From positions 4,526,001 through 4,590,000 of the forward strand of contig NZ_CP194902.1 of NCBI RefSeq assembly GCF_051027545.1: a stretch of 64,000 nt of DNA, read 5' to 3'. Positions within the stretch are counted from its first letter, which is position 1. The number at the start of each line of letters is the position of its first letter. The translations under genes were made by a program, and so were the position numbers. Below, piece after piece: positions 45,896 to 55,062 of this stretch. Below the pieces are notes generated by a model. The model was not told the origin of the DNA. It made no database searches and saw only the letters and a program-made list of their open reading frames with translations. This DNA is from Methylocaldum sp002005105 (GTDB lineage: Bacteria; Pseudomonadota; Gammaproteobacteria; Methylococcales; Methylococcaceae).

Positions 45896-48031
45896 TTATT
45901 CATCGAAGTCATCAGCCCCATCCGGATTCTTGCCGGCCTTGATCAGTGCGAGTTCTTTGAGGAACTGCGAAACCGACTCCTTGGCTGAGTCAGGCACTTT
46001 CTCTTCACGTTCCAGGTCAACAAGCCTCTGCGCCGTCACTTCTACATCGATATAGTCCTCTATCGATGTCGGGTTCAGTCTGGGTTTTACACGGATCGCC
46101 CAGTCGCCCATCGCTTGCGACTTCGAGTAGGAGCAGAAACGGGGAAGGAATGCCAATAGCCCATCATCTGTCTTCGTCTTTTCGATACACCAATCGCGCA
46201 CATCCTCTGCATTACCCCATTGGCTCCAAGCGTGCAGCATTTGCGGGAGCAGCGAGTTAGTCAGAACGATGTGCCCCGCCACCCGAATGTTATCGATCCA
46301 GATTGCCTTAAGTTCATCCAAATCACTCATCTGCATTAAAAATTCCGAACCTCCCTCGGGCTCTTTTTCTATCGATCGCAATAAGGCTCTCAAGAAATGA
46401 CACTGGACCCCTAAACTCTGGCCCTTAGTAAAGGCTTCTTCAAGCAACGGCAAACGTTGCGGCTTGTCAACCCTTCTTAGCAAGCCACTCACGATCCACC
46501 GAATTCGAACTTCATTGCCAACATCAAAGAATCCTTGGGCGTCATCAGGCAAGACAAGATAGTCACCTACATTGAGCAACACATTTATGAAAGTAGAGAT
46601 GTGATTCTCAGGAATATCCTTCGCCACGTAATCTGCGAGGCGATTAAGAAGGGCACGAGTTTTTGAAATACCGTCGGGGCGCGTTTCGAGGGTGGAATCG
46701 ATTAAGGCTTGTTCAAGCGAATTAGGAGTATCGGCTAACTTAAGTAGCGAGGCCATATCCCTGCGACTGATTTCGCCGAGCGGCACCGTTAACCTGAAGT
46801 AGGTCGGAAAGAACTCTGGAACACACACACGTTGATTTCTGCGCCACTCCGACAGCCAGTCGGCACCATAGATCGATTTTTCCAATTTCGGGAATATCCG
46901 ACGCAAGAAATCCATCGTCTTTTCGCGCCGATCTGCCGGTAACTCTTCAAGCCAAGCATCATGAAACGCTTGTCTCGCCTTATCATCATCAGTTCCATAA
47001 TGCCCCCCATCACTGTGGCCTGCGAATTGATCTCCGTTACTTCTTATAGTGTCATAAACCTTTGGTAGAAAAACCCGCAATGCTTCTATTGCGATAAAAT
47101 CAACGGGGTTGACCTCTCCTATCACAGCCGGATAAGTAACCATCAGAGTGTTGGTCAAACGTATAATGTCCCGAGGTACCTGAATCAGGGCGTCGATTCC
47201 TTCGTGATAAACATTGGTCCAGTAGGACTGGTCGAATAATTCTTCCGGTGTCCCCGATAAAACCACGTCCAGTCGTTTGAACAATGCCACCTGAAGAGTT
47301 GTGCGGTCTACCGGAGGAATTTCGAATGGGACTTGAATTATCTTTTCGAGAAACCGCTCACCCGGCAGTCCCGTTTGTTTTTCAATAGCATCTGCTGCCA
47401 CTTCACGATCGAAGGCGAGAAGGTAGATGACATTGGGGAAGTCCGCCAACGCCTTTATTACCGTGAATAGCTGCCGCACCTCCTCGGGTGTCAAGCGGTC
47501 TATGTCGTCAATGATGACAACAATACGCTGATTTTCTTCCGCCAGAATTTTGGTGATTTCGTTCTTGATGGCGGGAATATCTTTCGGTTTCGATGCAATC
47601 AGTTTCAGAGCATGTCCAACAACTCCGCCCACCCCAGTCGCAGCACCGGCTAATTCCACTAAGCCACCAATCCCTTCGGAGAATTCAGCTAATTTCTCTC
47701 CCAACTTTTTGAAACCTTCAAATCTCTCAGGCAGGACAGCCTGCATCTGACCGAGGAATGCCCGTGCCAAATTCTCTTGCCCCGAAAACCACCATGGGTT
47801 AAAAGGAACGATGATCGGCCTTTCACCCTCAGGACGCTGTTCAAGAAAATGTCGGACGTAATTCAATACCGTCGATTTTCCAGAGCCCCAAGGGCCATAG
47901 AGAGCCAGTACCAAGCCGTCGCTGCTGGGGTAGCGGCAGATGCTCTCGGCGAGGGTTTTCGCGAAGGGCGCGTGGCCGAAGAGATCGTCTTTCGGGTCTG
48001 AGCTGGCGCGGTCAGCGGAGAGTGCTGTCAT
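45896..48031 (-). CDS. KAP family P-loop NTPase
   Basis: 711-residue protein of the KAP NTPase family. Walker A YGPWGSGKST is at residues 45-54, the family motif IIVPFNPWWFSGQENLAR at 73-90, a glycine/valine-rich hydrophobic stretch at 121-145 that may sit in the membrane, and Walker B VVIIDDIDRLTPEEV at 171-185. The C-terminal half has no recognised domain. KAP proteins recur in antiphage loci, though their mechanism is poorly known. It starts 16 bp after drmMI on the same strand, so it is almost certainly part of the DISARM transcript. Base composition is lower in GC than drmD. Confidence 0.88.
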   Translation of the reverse strand: MTALSADRASSDPKDDLFGHAPFAKTLAESICRYPSSDGLVLALYGPWGSGKSTVLNYVRHFLEQRPEGERPIIVPFNPWWFSGQENLARAFLGQMQAVLPERFEGFKKLGEKLAEFSEGIGGLVELAGAATGVGGVVGHALKLIASKPKDIPAIKNEITKILAEENQRIVVIIDDIDRLTPEEVRQLFTVIKALADFPNVIYLLAFDREVAADAIEKQTGLPGERFLEKIIQVPFEIPPVDRTTLQVALFKRLDVVLSGTPEELFDQSYWTNVYHEGIDALIQVPRDIIRLTNTLMVTYPAVIGEVNPVDFIAIEALRVFLPKVYDTIRSNGDQFAGHSDGGHYGTDDDKARQAFHDAWLEELPADRREKTMDFLRRIFPKLEKSIYGADWLSEWRRNQRVCVPEFFPTYFRLTVPLGEISRRDMASLLKLADTPNSLEQALIDSTLETRPDGISKTRALLNRLADYVAKDIPENHISTFINVLLNVGDYLVLPDDAQGFFDVGNEVRIRWIVSGLLRRVDKPQRLPLLEEAFTKGQSLGVQCHFLRALLRSIEKEPEGGSEFLMQMSDLDELKAIWIDNIRVAGHIVLTNSLLPQMLHAWSQWGNAEDVRDWCIEKTKTDDGLLAFLPRFCSYSKSQAMGDWAIRVKPRLNPTSIEDYIDVEVTAQRLVDLEREEKVPDSAKESVSQFLKELALIKAGKNPDGADDFDE

Positions 48032-48047
48032 TGATGCTTATCCTGTT

Positions 48048-51000
48048 CTACAAATCCATCGTCATCTGTCCGTTATCGTCTTTTTTCTTTCCGCCCCGTC
48101 CGACTCGACCAGACTTTTTGGCAGCTTTGTCGTGCAGCCCGGCAGCCACTTCCTCTGCGTAGCGCTGGTGGTTGAGTTCCAGCAGGCGGTTGAGGACTTC
48201 GCGGCGGGCGGGTTCACTTATGGTGTATCGGAGGCCCTGTTTGGTCTCGTGGAAGCCATGGCCGAGGTCCAGGTCTTGCCAGCCATAGGCGGCAGCGACG
48301 GCCTGATCCATTTCGACATGCAGGCGGCGCAGTTCGGCGATGTCGGCGCTGGTTTCGGCAGGGTTGTGGAAGCGGTTATAGGTTTTGGTCAACCCTTCCT
48401 GGTGGGTTTGTGCGATGAACTGGCGGTGTTGGTAATAGCGTTCGCCGATAACGTCCAGCATGGATCGGGATTCGGGGACCGAAAAGCGGGGGAAAGGGAA
48501 AGTGTCGAAGCAATCTGATGGTCGGTATCCAGACCGAATTTCTACAGTGGAACTTAGACGTAGGCTCCATGCAAGATGGATTGCAGACTGAATAACTGAA
48601 AAACCCCACCATTCAGGAAGGATTAATGCAATTAAATTATGATCTATGACTATCTTTGATGCGCTTATACGAGAAAAAATCGTGTATTTTGCAACTGCAG
48701 GTGCAACTAAAACATATGTGACAGTCTGGAGCGCGTTATTTAATCCAGCTCGACGTTCGGCATATCGCCACCAGTATCTTCTGTATTGATCACGTCGATT
48801 GCTTTTTCTCTCTGGCAAAACTCGGCTTGTGATAATAGAAAAGCACTCTCTGTATTGGGATGCTTCGTGCTCACTCATGTCGCCAAAATTGATCACAAAA
48901 GCCGTTGGTTGACAGTCTGGAAAATCTGTTAGATCTTTAGAGGTTAGGTAACTATAAATTACATTTTTGTTCGATAAATTATCATCAATGAGCTTATGTG
49001 CTTCTATAGGCGATAAAATAAAACCCTGCCCATATAACTTTGATCCGTTGAATGCAATTCCAGAATTTTCAATTAGCTGTAAAGCGGGTTTTATATTTTG
49101 ATTGCCTTCATCTAAATACGAAGAAATATGAGGAACTTCTCTCCCGTTGAGCAATGGAACTTGATTTGTCTTTAATTTTGATACGCCAACTATAGATACC
49201 ATTACAGATGCCGCACCTGGCCACTTCAAATGAGGGAGTGCAAAAAATATTGTGCCGCCCTGAGTCATAATGACGTCAAGCGAGGCTTCACGAGTATCTC
49301 CTTCTGAGATTGTGGTTGTAGATATTAGGCCAAAGCTTCCATGTTTATTAATAAGGTCGAAAGCTCGTCGAAAAAAATAGGCAACGAAGTTAGTTGTTGT
49401 GCCATTGTTAGGCCAACTTGATTTCAACTGAGCCAGATAACCTTCTCCGAAGGCCTCGCGAATTTGTGAACCTCCCATAAACGGCGGATTCCCCACGAAC
49501 GCATGAAATCCGCCCGCCTCGGTAATTTCCGGAAACGCAAGCGCCCAATGAAAACACCGCCGTTTCCCTAACCGCCGCCGCGCATACGCCTGCAATTCCG
49601 GCAGCCCCTCGGCCCAATACACCATCATGTGATCGGCGGCAGTTTCCCGTTCGGCTTCGTAGGCTTTGCCCTTCAAGCCCTGCAATTCCACCGAGACCAA
49701 CACATCCGCTGCCGCGCTGAGTTTCGCCACCGCCTCTTCCGCCTCGGCATATAGCGCCGCCTTGCCGGCGATTTGCTCCGGGGTATCCGACGGCATGGCT
49801 TCCAGCATTTCGCGTTTCTTCTTGGCCTCCTCGATGTGCCGCCAGAGGTTCAGCGTGGAAAACGCCAACTGCTTCCCGCCACCGGGCCGTAGGCTGAAGT
49901 TTTCCAACTGCTTCAGCGAGGTAATGCCCAGCAGCGAATCCCCGCACTTGAAGGCATGGTCGAGGAAGGTGAAGGGCCGATTTTTGTCCACCGTCACCAG
50001 CCACAGCGATAGCTTCGCCATTTCCACCGCCATGGGGTTGATGTCCACCCCGTACAGGCAGCGGTCGGCGACCACGCGGCGAGCGATGGCGATGCGTTCG
50101 GCCGCTTCCGCCGGCACCAGCCGCTCGGTGGGCTGGCCGGTCGAGAACTGGCCGTCGGGCGTCACCAGCACTTCGCCCGGATGCTGTTTTTCCTCGTTCT
50201 CCCAGGCCTCCACCAGCTTTTCCGCCAGATACCGGCACGCCTGCACCAGGAACGCCCCGGACCCCATCGCCATGTCGCAGACTTTCAGGTCGAGGATGGC
50301 CTTGGGCGATTTCAGCTTCCATTGCTCTTGTGGCCAGCCTTCCGCCGGGCCGTCGTAGACCAGCGGTTCCAGGGTGTGCCGGACAATCGGTTCGGTCAGG
50401 GACGGCGGCGTGTAATGGGTGCCGGTGCTGCGCCGCGTGGTGCCCTCGGTGACGTAGAGGCTGCCGGCCAGCACCACCAACGGACGTTCGAAGGAATCCT
50501 CGCGGATGAGGCCGACGAACGGACGCACGCGGGCCAGCAGGGCTTCGTTGTGGCCGCAGGCGACGCTCAGCTTGTGTTCGTCGAGGAGGTTGCCTTCGTC
50601 CAGCGCCTTGCGCAGCACCGAGACGGAGCGGCCGGTAGCTTCCTTCAGGAAGTCAACGAGTGGGTCCTTTCCCTTGGCCAGCCAGGATTCCAGCACCGCC
50701 AACGGGATTTCCGGTTCCTTGCTGCGGGTGCCCTTGATGCCCAGCACCAGTTCGGCGGCACGCACTGCCGTATGGTCGAGCAAGCCCTCGTACACATGGC
50801 CGATCTGCTCCACGCCCAAGGCCCGGAAGGAGACCCGCCGCGTCTCCGCCGGCCCGCCGCCGGGGATTTTCGTGCGCAGCCGTTGCAGCGAGTTGAGCAG
50901 GTGCAGCACCACGCGGTTGTTCACCGCCAGGGGTTCGGCGGGCGCGTGGCACCAGGCGGTGCCCGCGGCGCGGCCTTCGAGAAAGGGGTAGCGGTCGGGA

Positions 51001-52091
51001 TCGAACAGCGATCCGCCATAGGCTGGCATCAGCAAATCCTGATGCCGGATGCCGCCATGCACGGCCCGGAAAGTGGCGAGCAGGCGTGCCCAGGCATCGT
51101 AGCGGCGTTCCAGCACCTCTTCGCCGTGGCGATCGGCCACCTCCTGCAACTGCTCCTGCAAGGTGGACACGGCATAGTGGTCGTCGTACAGCGGCTTGCC
51201 CAGATGCAGCAGGCCGCGCTCCTCGGCGGAGAAGAGAAAGACCAGGCGCATCATCACCGTGAGCGCCGCATTGTACAGCTCCGTCTCGGCGACGCCTTTC
51301 AGCAGACTGCGATGGCTTTCCCGGTCCAGGGCATCGAGGGACTGCACCAGTACCTCGACCGCCTCGCGCACCTGGTAGCCAAGCTGGTCGGTGACTTCCT
51401 GCTGGTCCTGGGCGCTTTCCTTGAGCAGCGCCAACAGGGTGCTGTCGGCGGCGACGCCGAAGAAGCGGCGGACGCCGAGCAGGGAATGGAAGGCCCGCAG
51501 GGTGATGGCTTCATCCAGCCACAGCGAGGCGTACCAGGAGGCGTAACCGGTGGTTTCGCCGCGGGGGGCGTAGACCAGCATCCAGTGCTCGCCGTTGGTC
51601 ACCAGGCCCAGCGGCACGCCGGCCCCGTGGAGCAGTTCCATCATGCGGGTGGCGGGCGTGGCCTTCCAATGCTTACCCGTCACCGGCTTGTCGAGCGCCT
51701 GTTCGGCCGGGTAGCTGACGATGAGCAAGTGGGTCTGACCAGCGGTTTCGCTGCTGGCGGGACCAACCAGGGCGAAATCGGGACGCAGAGTTTCGCCCAT
51801 CATCGGCATGGCAGCTTCCAGCCCCGCGGGCAGGGTTTGGCCCTCGGCGATCAGGTCCGACGGATAGCCCAGCACTGCAGTTAGCACGTGCCATACCCAG
51901 CCGCGCTGCCCTCCTGGCGCGCCGGGGTGGTCCCGCCATGCATCGTAAGCCGCGCGCAGGGCCTTGGCCTGGGCCGGATCGCGGGGCTCCAGTCCTTGCG
52001 GGAACACCCGCATCAGCACCGGGAGGGACACGAAGGGGCCAGAGACCTCGACGAGGGACAGCCAGTCGGCGTGATGGCGTGCGATGCTCAT
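48048..52091 (-). CDS. drmMI: DISARM adenine methyltransferase DrmMI
   Basis: 1347-residue Eco57I-like N6-adenine methyltransferase. SAM motif I DMAMGSGAFL lies near residue 600, a motif-II-like GVDINPMAVEMAKLSLWL near 690, and the catalytic NPPF motif (FVGNPPFMGG) near 865. The residues beyond about 885 form the target-recognition part. In class 1 DISARM this enzyme marks host DNA so that phage DNA is treated as foreign. The start ATG 52091 overlaps the drmD stop by 4 nt; a frame reaching 52295 is only a shadow. The segment 48500-49440 is strikingly AT-rich against GC-rich flanks, suggesting exchange of the recognition domain. Confidence 0.9.
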   Translation of the reverse strand: MSIARHHADWLSLVEVSGPFVSLPVLMRVFPQGLEPRDPAQAKALRAAYDAWRDHPGAPGGQRGWVWHVLTAVLGYPSDLIAEGQTLPAGLEAAMPMMGETLRPDFALVGPASSETAGQTHLLIVSYPAEQALDKPVTGKHWKATPATRMMELLHGAGVPLGLVTNGEHWMLVYAPRGETTGYASWYASLWLDEAITLRAFHSLLGVRRFFGVAADSTLLALLKESAQDQQEVTDQLGYQVREAVEVLVQSLDALDRESHRSLLKGVAETELYNAALTVMMRLVFLFSAEERGLLHLGKPLYDDHYAVSTLQEQLQEVADRHGEEVLERRYDAWARLLATFRAVHGGIRHQDLLMPAYGGSLFDPDRYPFLEGRAAGTAWCHAPAEPLAVNNRVVLHLLNSLQRLRTKIPGGGPAETRRVSFRALGVEQIGHVYEGLLDHTAVRAAELVLGIKGTRSKEPEIPLAVLESWLAKGKDPLVDFLKEATGRSVSVLRKALDEGNLLDEHKLSVACGHNEALLARVRPFVGLIREDSFERPLVVLAGSLYVTEGTTRRSTGTHYTPPSLTEPIVRHTLEPLVYDGPAEGWPQEQWKLKSPKAILDLKVCDMAMGSGAFLVQACRYLAEKLVEAWENEEKQHPGEVLVTPDGQFSTGQPTERLVPAEAAERIAIARRVVADRCLYGVDINPMAVEMAKLSLWLVTVDKNRPFTFLDHAFKCGDSLLGITSLKQLENFSLRPGGGKQLAFSTLNLWRHIEEAKKKREMLEAMPSDTPEQIAGKAALYAEAEEAVAKLSAAADVLVSVELQGLKGKAYEAERETAADHMMVYWAEGLPELQAYARRRLGKRRCFHWALAFPEITEAGGFHAFVGNPPFMGGSQIREAFGEGYLAQLKSSWPNNGTTTNFVAYFFRRAFDLINKHGSFGLISTTTISEGDTREASLDVIMTQGGTIFFALPHLKWPGAASVMVSIVGVSKLKTNQVPLLNGREVPHISSYLDEGNQNIKPALQLIENSGIAFNGSKLYGQGFILSPIEAHKLIDDNLSNKNVIYSYLTSKDLTDFPDCQPTAFVINFGDMSEHEASQYRECFSIITSRVLPERKSNRRDQYRRYWWRYAERRAGLNNALQTVTYVLVAPAVAKYTIFSRISASKIVIDHNLIALILPEWWGFSVIQSAIHLAWSLRLSSTVEIRSGYRPSDCFDTFPFPRFSVPESRSMLDVIGERYYQHRQFIAQTHQEGLTKTYNRFHNPAETSADIAELRRLHVEMDQAVAAAYGWQDLDLGHGFHETKQGLRYTISEPARREVLNRLLELNHQRYAEEVAAGLHDKAAKKSGRVGRGGKKKDDNGQMTMDL

Positions 52092-55060
52092 ACCCGGCCT
52101 CCTGGGATGGCGAGTACGGCGCGGTGCGGGATCAGCCATGTCACCGCCACCGGGAACAGGCGGGCGCTGGGGTTGGCGAAGCGGGCACGGAGGTGCTCGG
52201 ATTCGCGCTGGATTTCGTCGGGGATTTCCTGCAAGCGACGCCGCAGGGCCGCCAGGTCCCGTTCCCGCTGCTGGATGCCGAGATCGTCTCCCCACAAGTC
52301 GAGCTGTAGCTGTTGCTGGGGCGCCAGTTCCTTTTCGATGGCGCGCTGTAGTTCGGTCATGATGCTGGTGAGCTTGGTCACCTCCTGTTCAGCCCGTTCG
52401 GCGAGGGTCTTCTCCAGGTTCTTGGTACGTTCCGCGCGCCGCGCTTCCAGGGCTGCCAGGAGCGCATCGCGATGCTTCGGCCAAAGCGCCTGAAAACGGG
52501 CTTCGATGGCTGCCGGGACCGGCGTATCAGTGGCTGCCTCCAGCGCCGCCTTAGTTTCGCCCACGTTGAGCCGACTGAAGCGTCCTTCGATGAGCGCACC
52601 GCCCGCGGTGATGATCTCTTCGTGCAGACGGTGGTTATCCCCGCCCAGCACTACGATGCGGCCATGGGCAATGACGACCGGATGAGTCAGGGCCGAGTCG
52701 TCCGCCACGCAGGCCGAGACGCGGGACAGGTGCTGCGCCCGGCTGCCAAGGGACCAAATTTCGGCGCGCAGCAAGCGCAGGCACATTTGCACCAAGCGAT
52801 GGTTCAGGTGCGCGAATACCACATCGTCCCGACCGCTAGCCAAGGCGGCATCGAAGACGATGGGGCGAATTTTCCGGTTATGGGGATGGGCCAAGCCATC
52901 CAGGCACTGTGCCCAACTGTTGGAGAGCGCTGGCAGACGAAACACGGGGCAGGTCTTGCTCCGGCCGGTGGGATCGGGCCAGAGGCCGTCCACCTCGACC
53001 GGAATCAGGGCCGGCTGGCCGGCCAGCTCCAGGCCGACCCGGACGACATTCTCGATATGCTCGGGGGTGAGGTCCAGGTCGCGCTGGGTGATGTGCAACT
53101 GCTCGGCGAGCTTCTCCAATTGCTTGCGCAGATCGCGCTCGAACTTGAGCATCCGCCGCGCGGGCTCGGCGTCCTGTTCGGCGCGGGCCGTATCCAGGCG
53201 GTGGCGCTTGCCGAGCATGGCTTCCTCGACCTGGCTGGCGATCACCGGGCCGACCTTGCCCAGGTCTTCGCGGATGGTCTCCACCTTGAGCGCGGCGCGC
53301 ATCAGGAATTCGAGATCGGCTTCCAGATCGCCGACCTTCCCGCCCGTCTGGGTCTTGTCGAAGCCGCGGCCAACAAAGTGATGGATATGCACTTCGTCGG
53401 CCTTCTGGCCGTGCCGGTCCACGCGGCCATTCCGCTGTTCCATGCGATTCGGGTTCCAGGGAATCTCGAAATGGATCAGTTTGGAGCAGTGGTTCTGCAG
53501 GTTAACGCCTTCCGAAGCCGCATCGGTGGCGAGCAGAATGCGCACCGTCGATTCTCTGGGGTGGGCTTGGAACGCCGCCTTGATGCGCTCGCGCTGGTCG
53601 TTGGGCATTCCGCCATAGATCATCTCCAGCCGGCCGGCTTCGGCAAAGCCTTCGCGGGCCAGGAGGTCGAACAGCCATTTCTGAGTGGCTCGGTACTCGG
53701 TGAAGAGGATAACGCGTTCCTCGTTCCATTGGCCGCCGGGACGCAGGGTGGTTTTCAGCCAGTCGATCAGGGTTTGGGCCTTGCAGTCCGGGCGCAGGCT
53801 GGCCTTGGCGGCATATTCGCTGAGCAGCTTGAGCAGCGCCTGTTCCTCCGCAGAAACGGGCGAAAGCGCCTGGCTGGCCGAGGCGACGACCTCGCCGGTT
53901 TCGAGTTCATATTCCTCGTCGTCGGCGTAATCGTCGGAAAAGTCTTCGATGTCACGGGTCGCTGTGCTGACGGCCTTTTTGCCGCCGACTGTAGCGATAT
54001 GTTTTTCGAGCGTGATGCCGAACGCCGCGGGCGAGGAAAACAGGCGCTTCTTGAGCAGCTTGAGCACGAACTCGGCGGCCATGCGCTCGCCATCGGAAGC
54101 GGCGTGCTTGAGGCGGAGTTCCGAATACTGTTGCAGGGCATGATGGGCCTTGCGCTCCTCATCGGTGTAGGGCACTTCCAGATGCTGGACGACCCGCTCG
54201 GCGAAACGCCGGCTGCCGTCCCAGCAGAGCTTGAGTTCGGATTTCATGCGCCGGACCATGACGGCATCCAGTTGAGTGCGGTCCGGTGTTACGGCGCGGG
54301 CGAAGCGCTGGCTGTCCAGCAGTTCCAAGAGGGCTGCGAAGCTCTCCCGGTAGCCGTTGTGGGGCGTGGCGGACAGGAACAGCTTGTGCTCGAAATGCGG
54401 TGCCAGCGAACGAATCGCCAGAGTGCGCATGGAATCGGTGGCGTACTTACCGCGCCCGGACGGGGCAACGTTGTGGGCTTCATCGACGATCAGAAGATCA
54501 TAGGCCCGCGGGTAGGTCGGCTGGTCGCCGACCGGGAGCGTCTCGCGGAAACTGCGCAACGGGCGTTCCCGCTTGAGGAAGTCGATGGACGTGATTAACC
54601 GCGGGAAGTGGGACCAGGGATTGACGTGGATACCGCGTTTGCGGCGCAACTGGCTGATGGATTCGCTGTCGACGATGCGGAATTCGAGGCCGAACTTGTC
54701 ACGCATCTCCTCCTTCCATTGCACTTGCAGGGAGGAAGGACAAACGATCAGCACCGAGCGGACTCGATGGCGCAGAATCATTTCCCGGATCACGAGGCCC
54801 GCCTCAATAGTTTTGCCGAGCCCCACGTCATCAGCAATCAACAGATTGACCCGCGGCATGGAAAGAGCGCGGACTACGGGGTCGAGCTGATATTCGTCGA
54901 TCTCAATGCCGCTACGGAAAGGCGACTGCAAGGCACGGTCATCTGCCTGGGAAATGGCACCCCAGCGCACCGCATCGAGAAAGGCCTGCAGGCGCTTGGG
55001 ATGATCGAAGGAATCCGGCTCCGGAAGGGTTGATTTCTCGTGAACCGGAGTAATGGTCAA
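52088..55060 (-). CDS. drmD: DISARM SNF2-like helicase DrmD
   Basis: 990-residue SNF2/SF2 helicase-translocase. Walker A ADDVGLGKTIEAGL lies near residue 75-88, the DEAH box LLIVDEAHNV near 185-195, LFLSATPHNGY soon after, and motif VI RNGRVDRHGQ near 540. A C-terminal coiled-coil region is rich in Arg, Glu and Leu (about 880-970). DrmD together with DrmMI defines class 1 DISARM. The only start is TTG 55060, just 2 bp from the IS256 end, so the native start and promoter were probably lost and a few residues could be missing. The conserved core begins at about residue 15 and is complete. Confidence 0.9.
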   Translation of the reverse strand: MTITPVHEKSTLPEPDSFDHPKRLQAFLDAVRWGAISQADDRALQSPFRSGIEIDEYQLDPVVRALSMPRVNLLIADDVGLGKTIEAGLVIREMILRHRVRSVLIVCPSSLQVQWKEEMRDKFGLEFRIVDSESISQLRRKRGIHVNPWSHFPRLITSIDFLKRERPLRSFRETLPVGDQPTYPRAYDLLIVDEAHNVAPSGRGKYATDSMRTLAIRSLAPHFEHKLFLSATPHNGYRESFAALLELLDSQRFARAVTPDRTQLDAVMVRRMKSELKLCWDGSRRFAERVVQHLEVPYTDEERKAHHALQQYSELRLKHAASDGERMAAEFVLKLLKKRLFSSPAAFGITLEKHIATVGGKKAVSTATRDIEDFSDDYADDEEYELETGEVVASASQALSPVSAEEQALLKLLSEYAAKASLRPDCKAQTLIDWLKTTLRPGGQWNEERVILFTEYRATQKWLFDLLAREGFAEAGRLEMIYGGMPNDQRERIKAAFQAHPRESTVRILLATDAASEGVNLQNHCSKLIHFEIPWNPNRMEQRNGRVDRHGQKADEVHIHHFVGRGFDKTQTGGKVGDLEADLEFLMRAALKVETIREDLGKVGPVIASQVEEAMLGKRHRLDTARAEQDAEPARRMLKFERDLRKQLEKLAEQLHITQRDLDLTPEHIENVVRVGLELAGQPALIPVEVDGLWPDPTGRSKTCPVFRLPALSNSWAQCLDGLAHPHNRKIRPIVFDAALASGRDDVVFAHLNHRLVQMCLRLLRAEIWSLGSRAQHLSRVSACVADDSALTHPVVIAHGRIVVLGGDNHRLHEEIITAGGALIEGRFSRLNVGETKAALEAATDTPVPAAIEARFQALWPKHRDALLAALEARRAERTKNLEKTLAERAEQEVTKLTSIMTELQRAIEKELAPQQQLQLDLWGDDLGIQQRERDLAALRRRLQEIPDEIQRESEHLRARFANPSARLFPVAVTWLIPHRAVLAIPGGRV

Positions 55061-55062
55061 AT

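Noticed and set aside
52092..52295. 68-codon N-terminal extension of drmMI
   Set aside because: Arg/Pro-rich and overlaps drmD in another frame; ATG 52091 gives a classical 4-nt overlap.
52472..54598. 708-codon open frame antisense to drmD
   Set aside because: Shadow; drmD carries the helicase motifs in the opposite frame.
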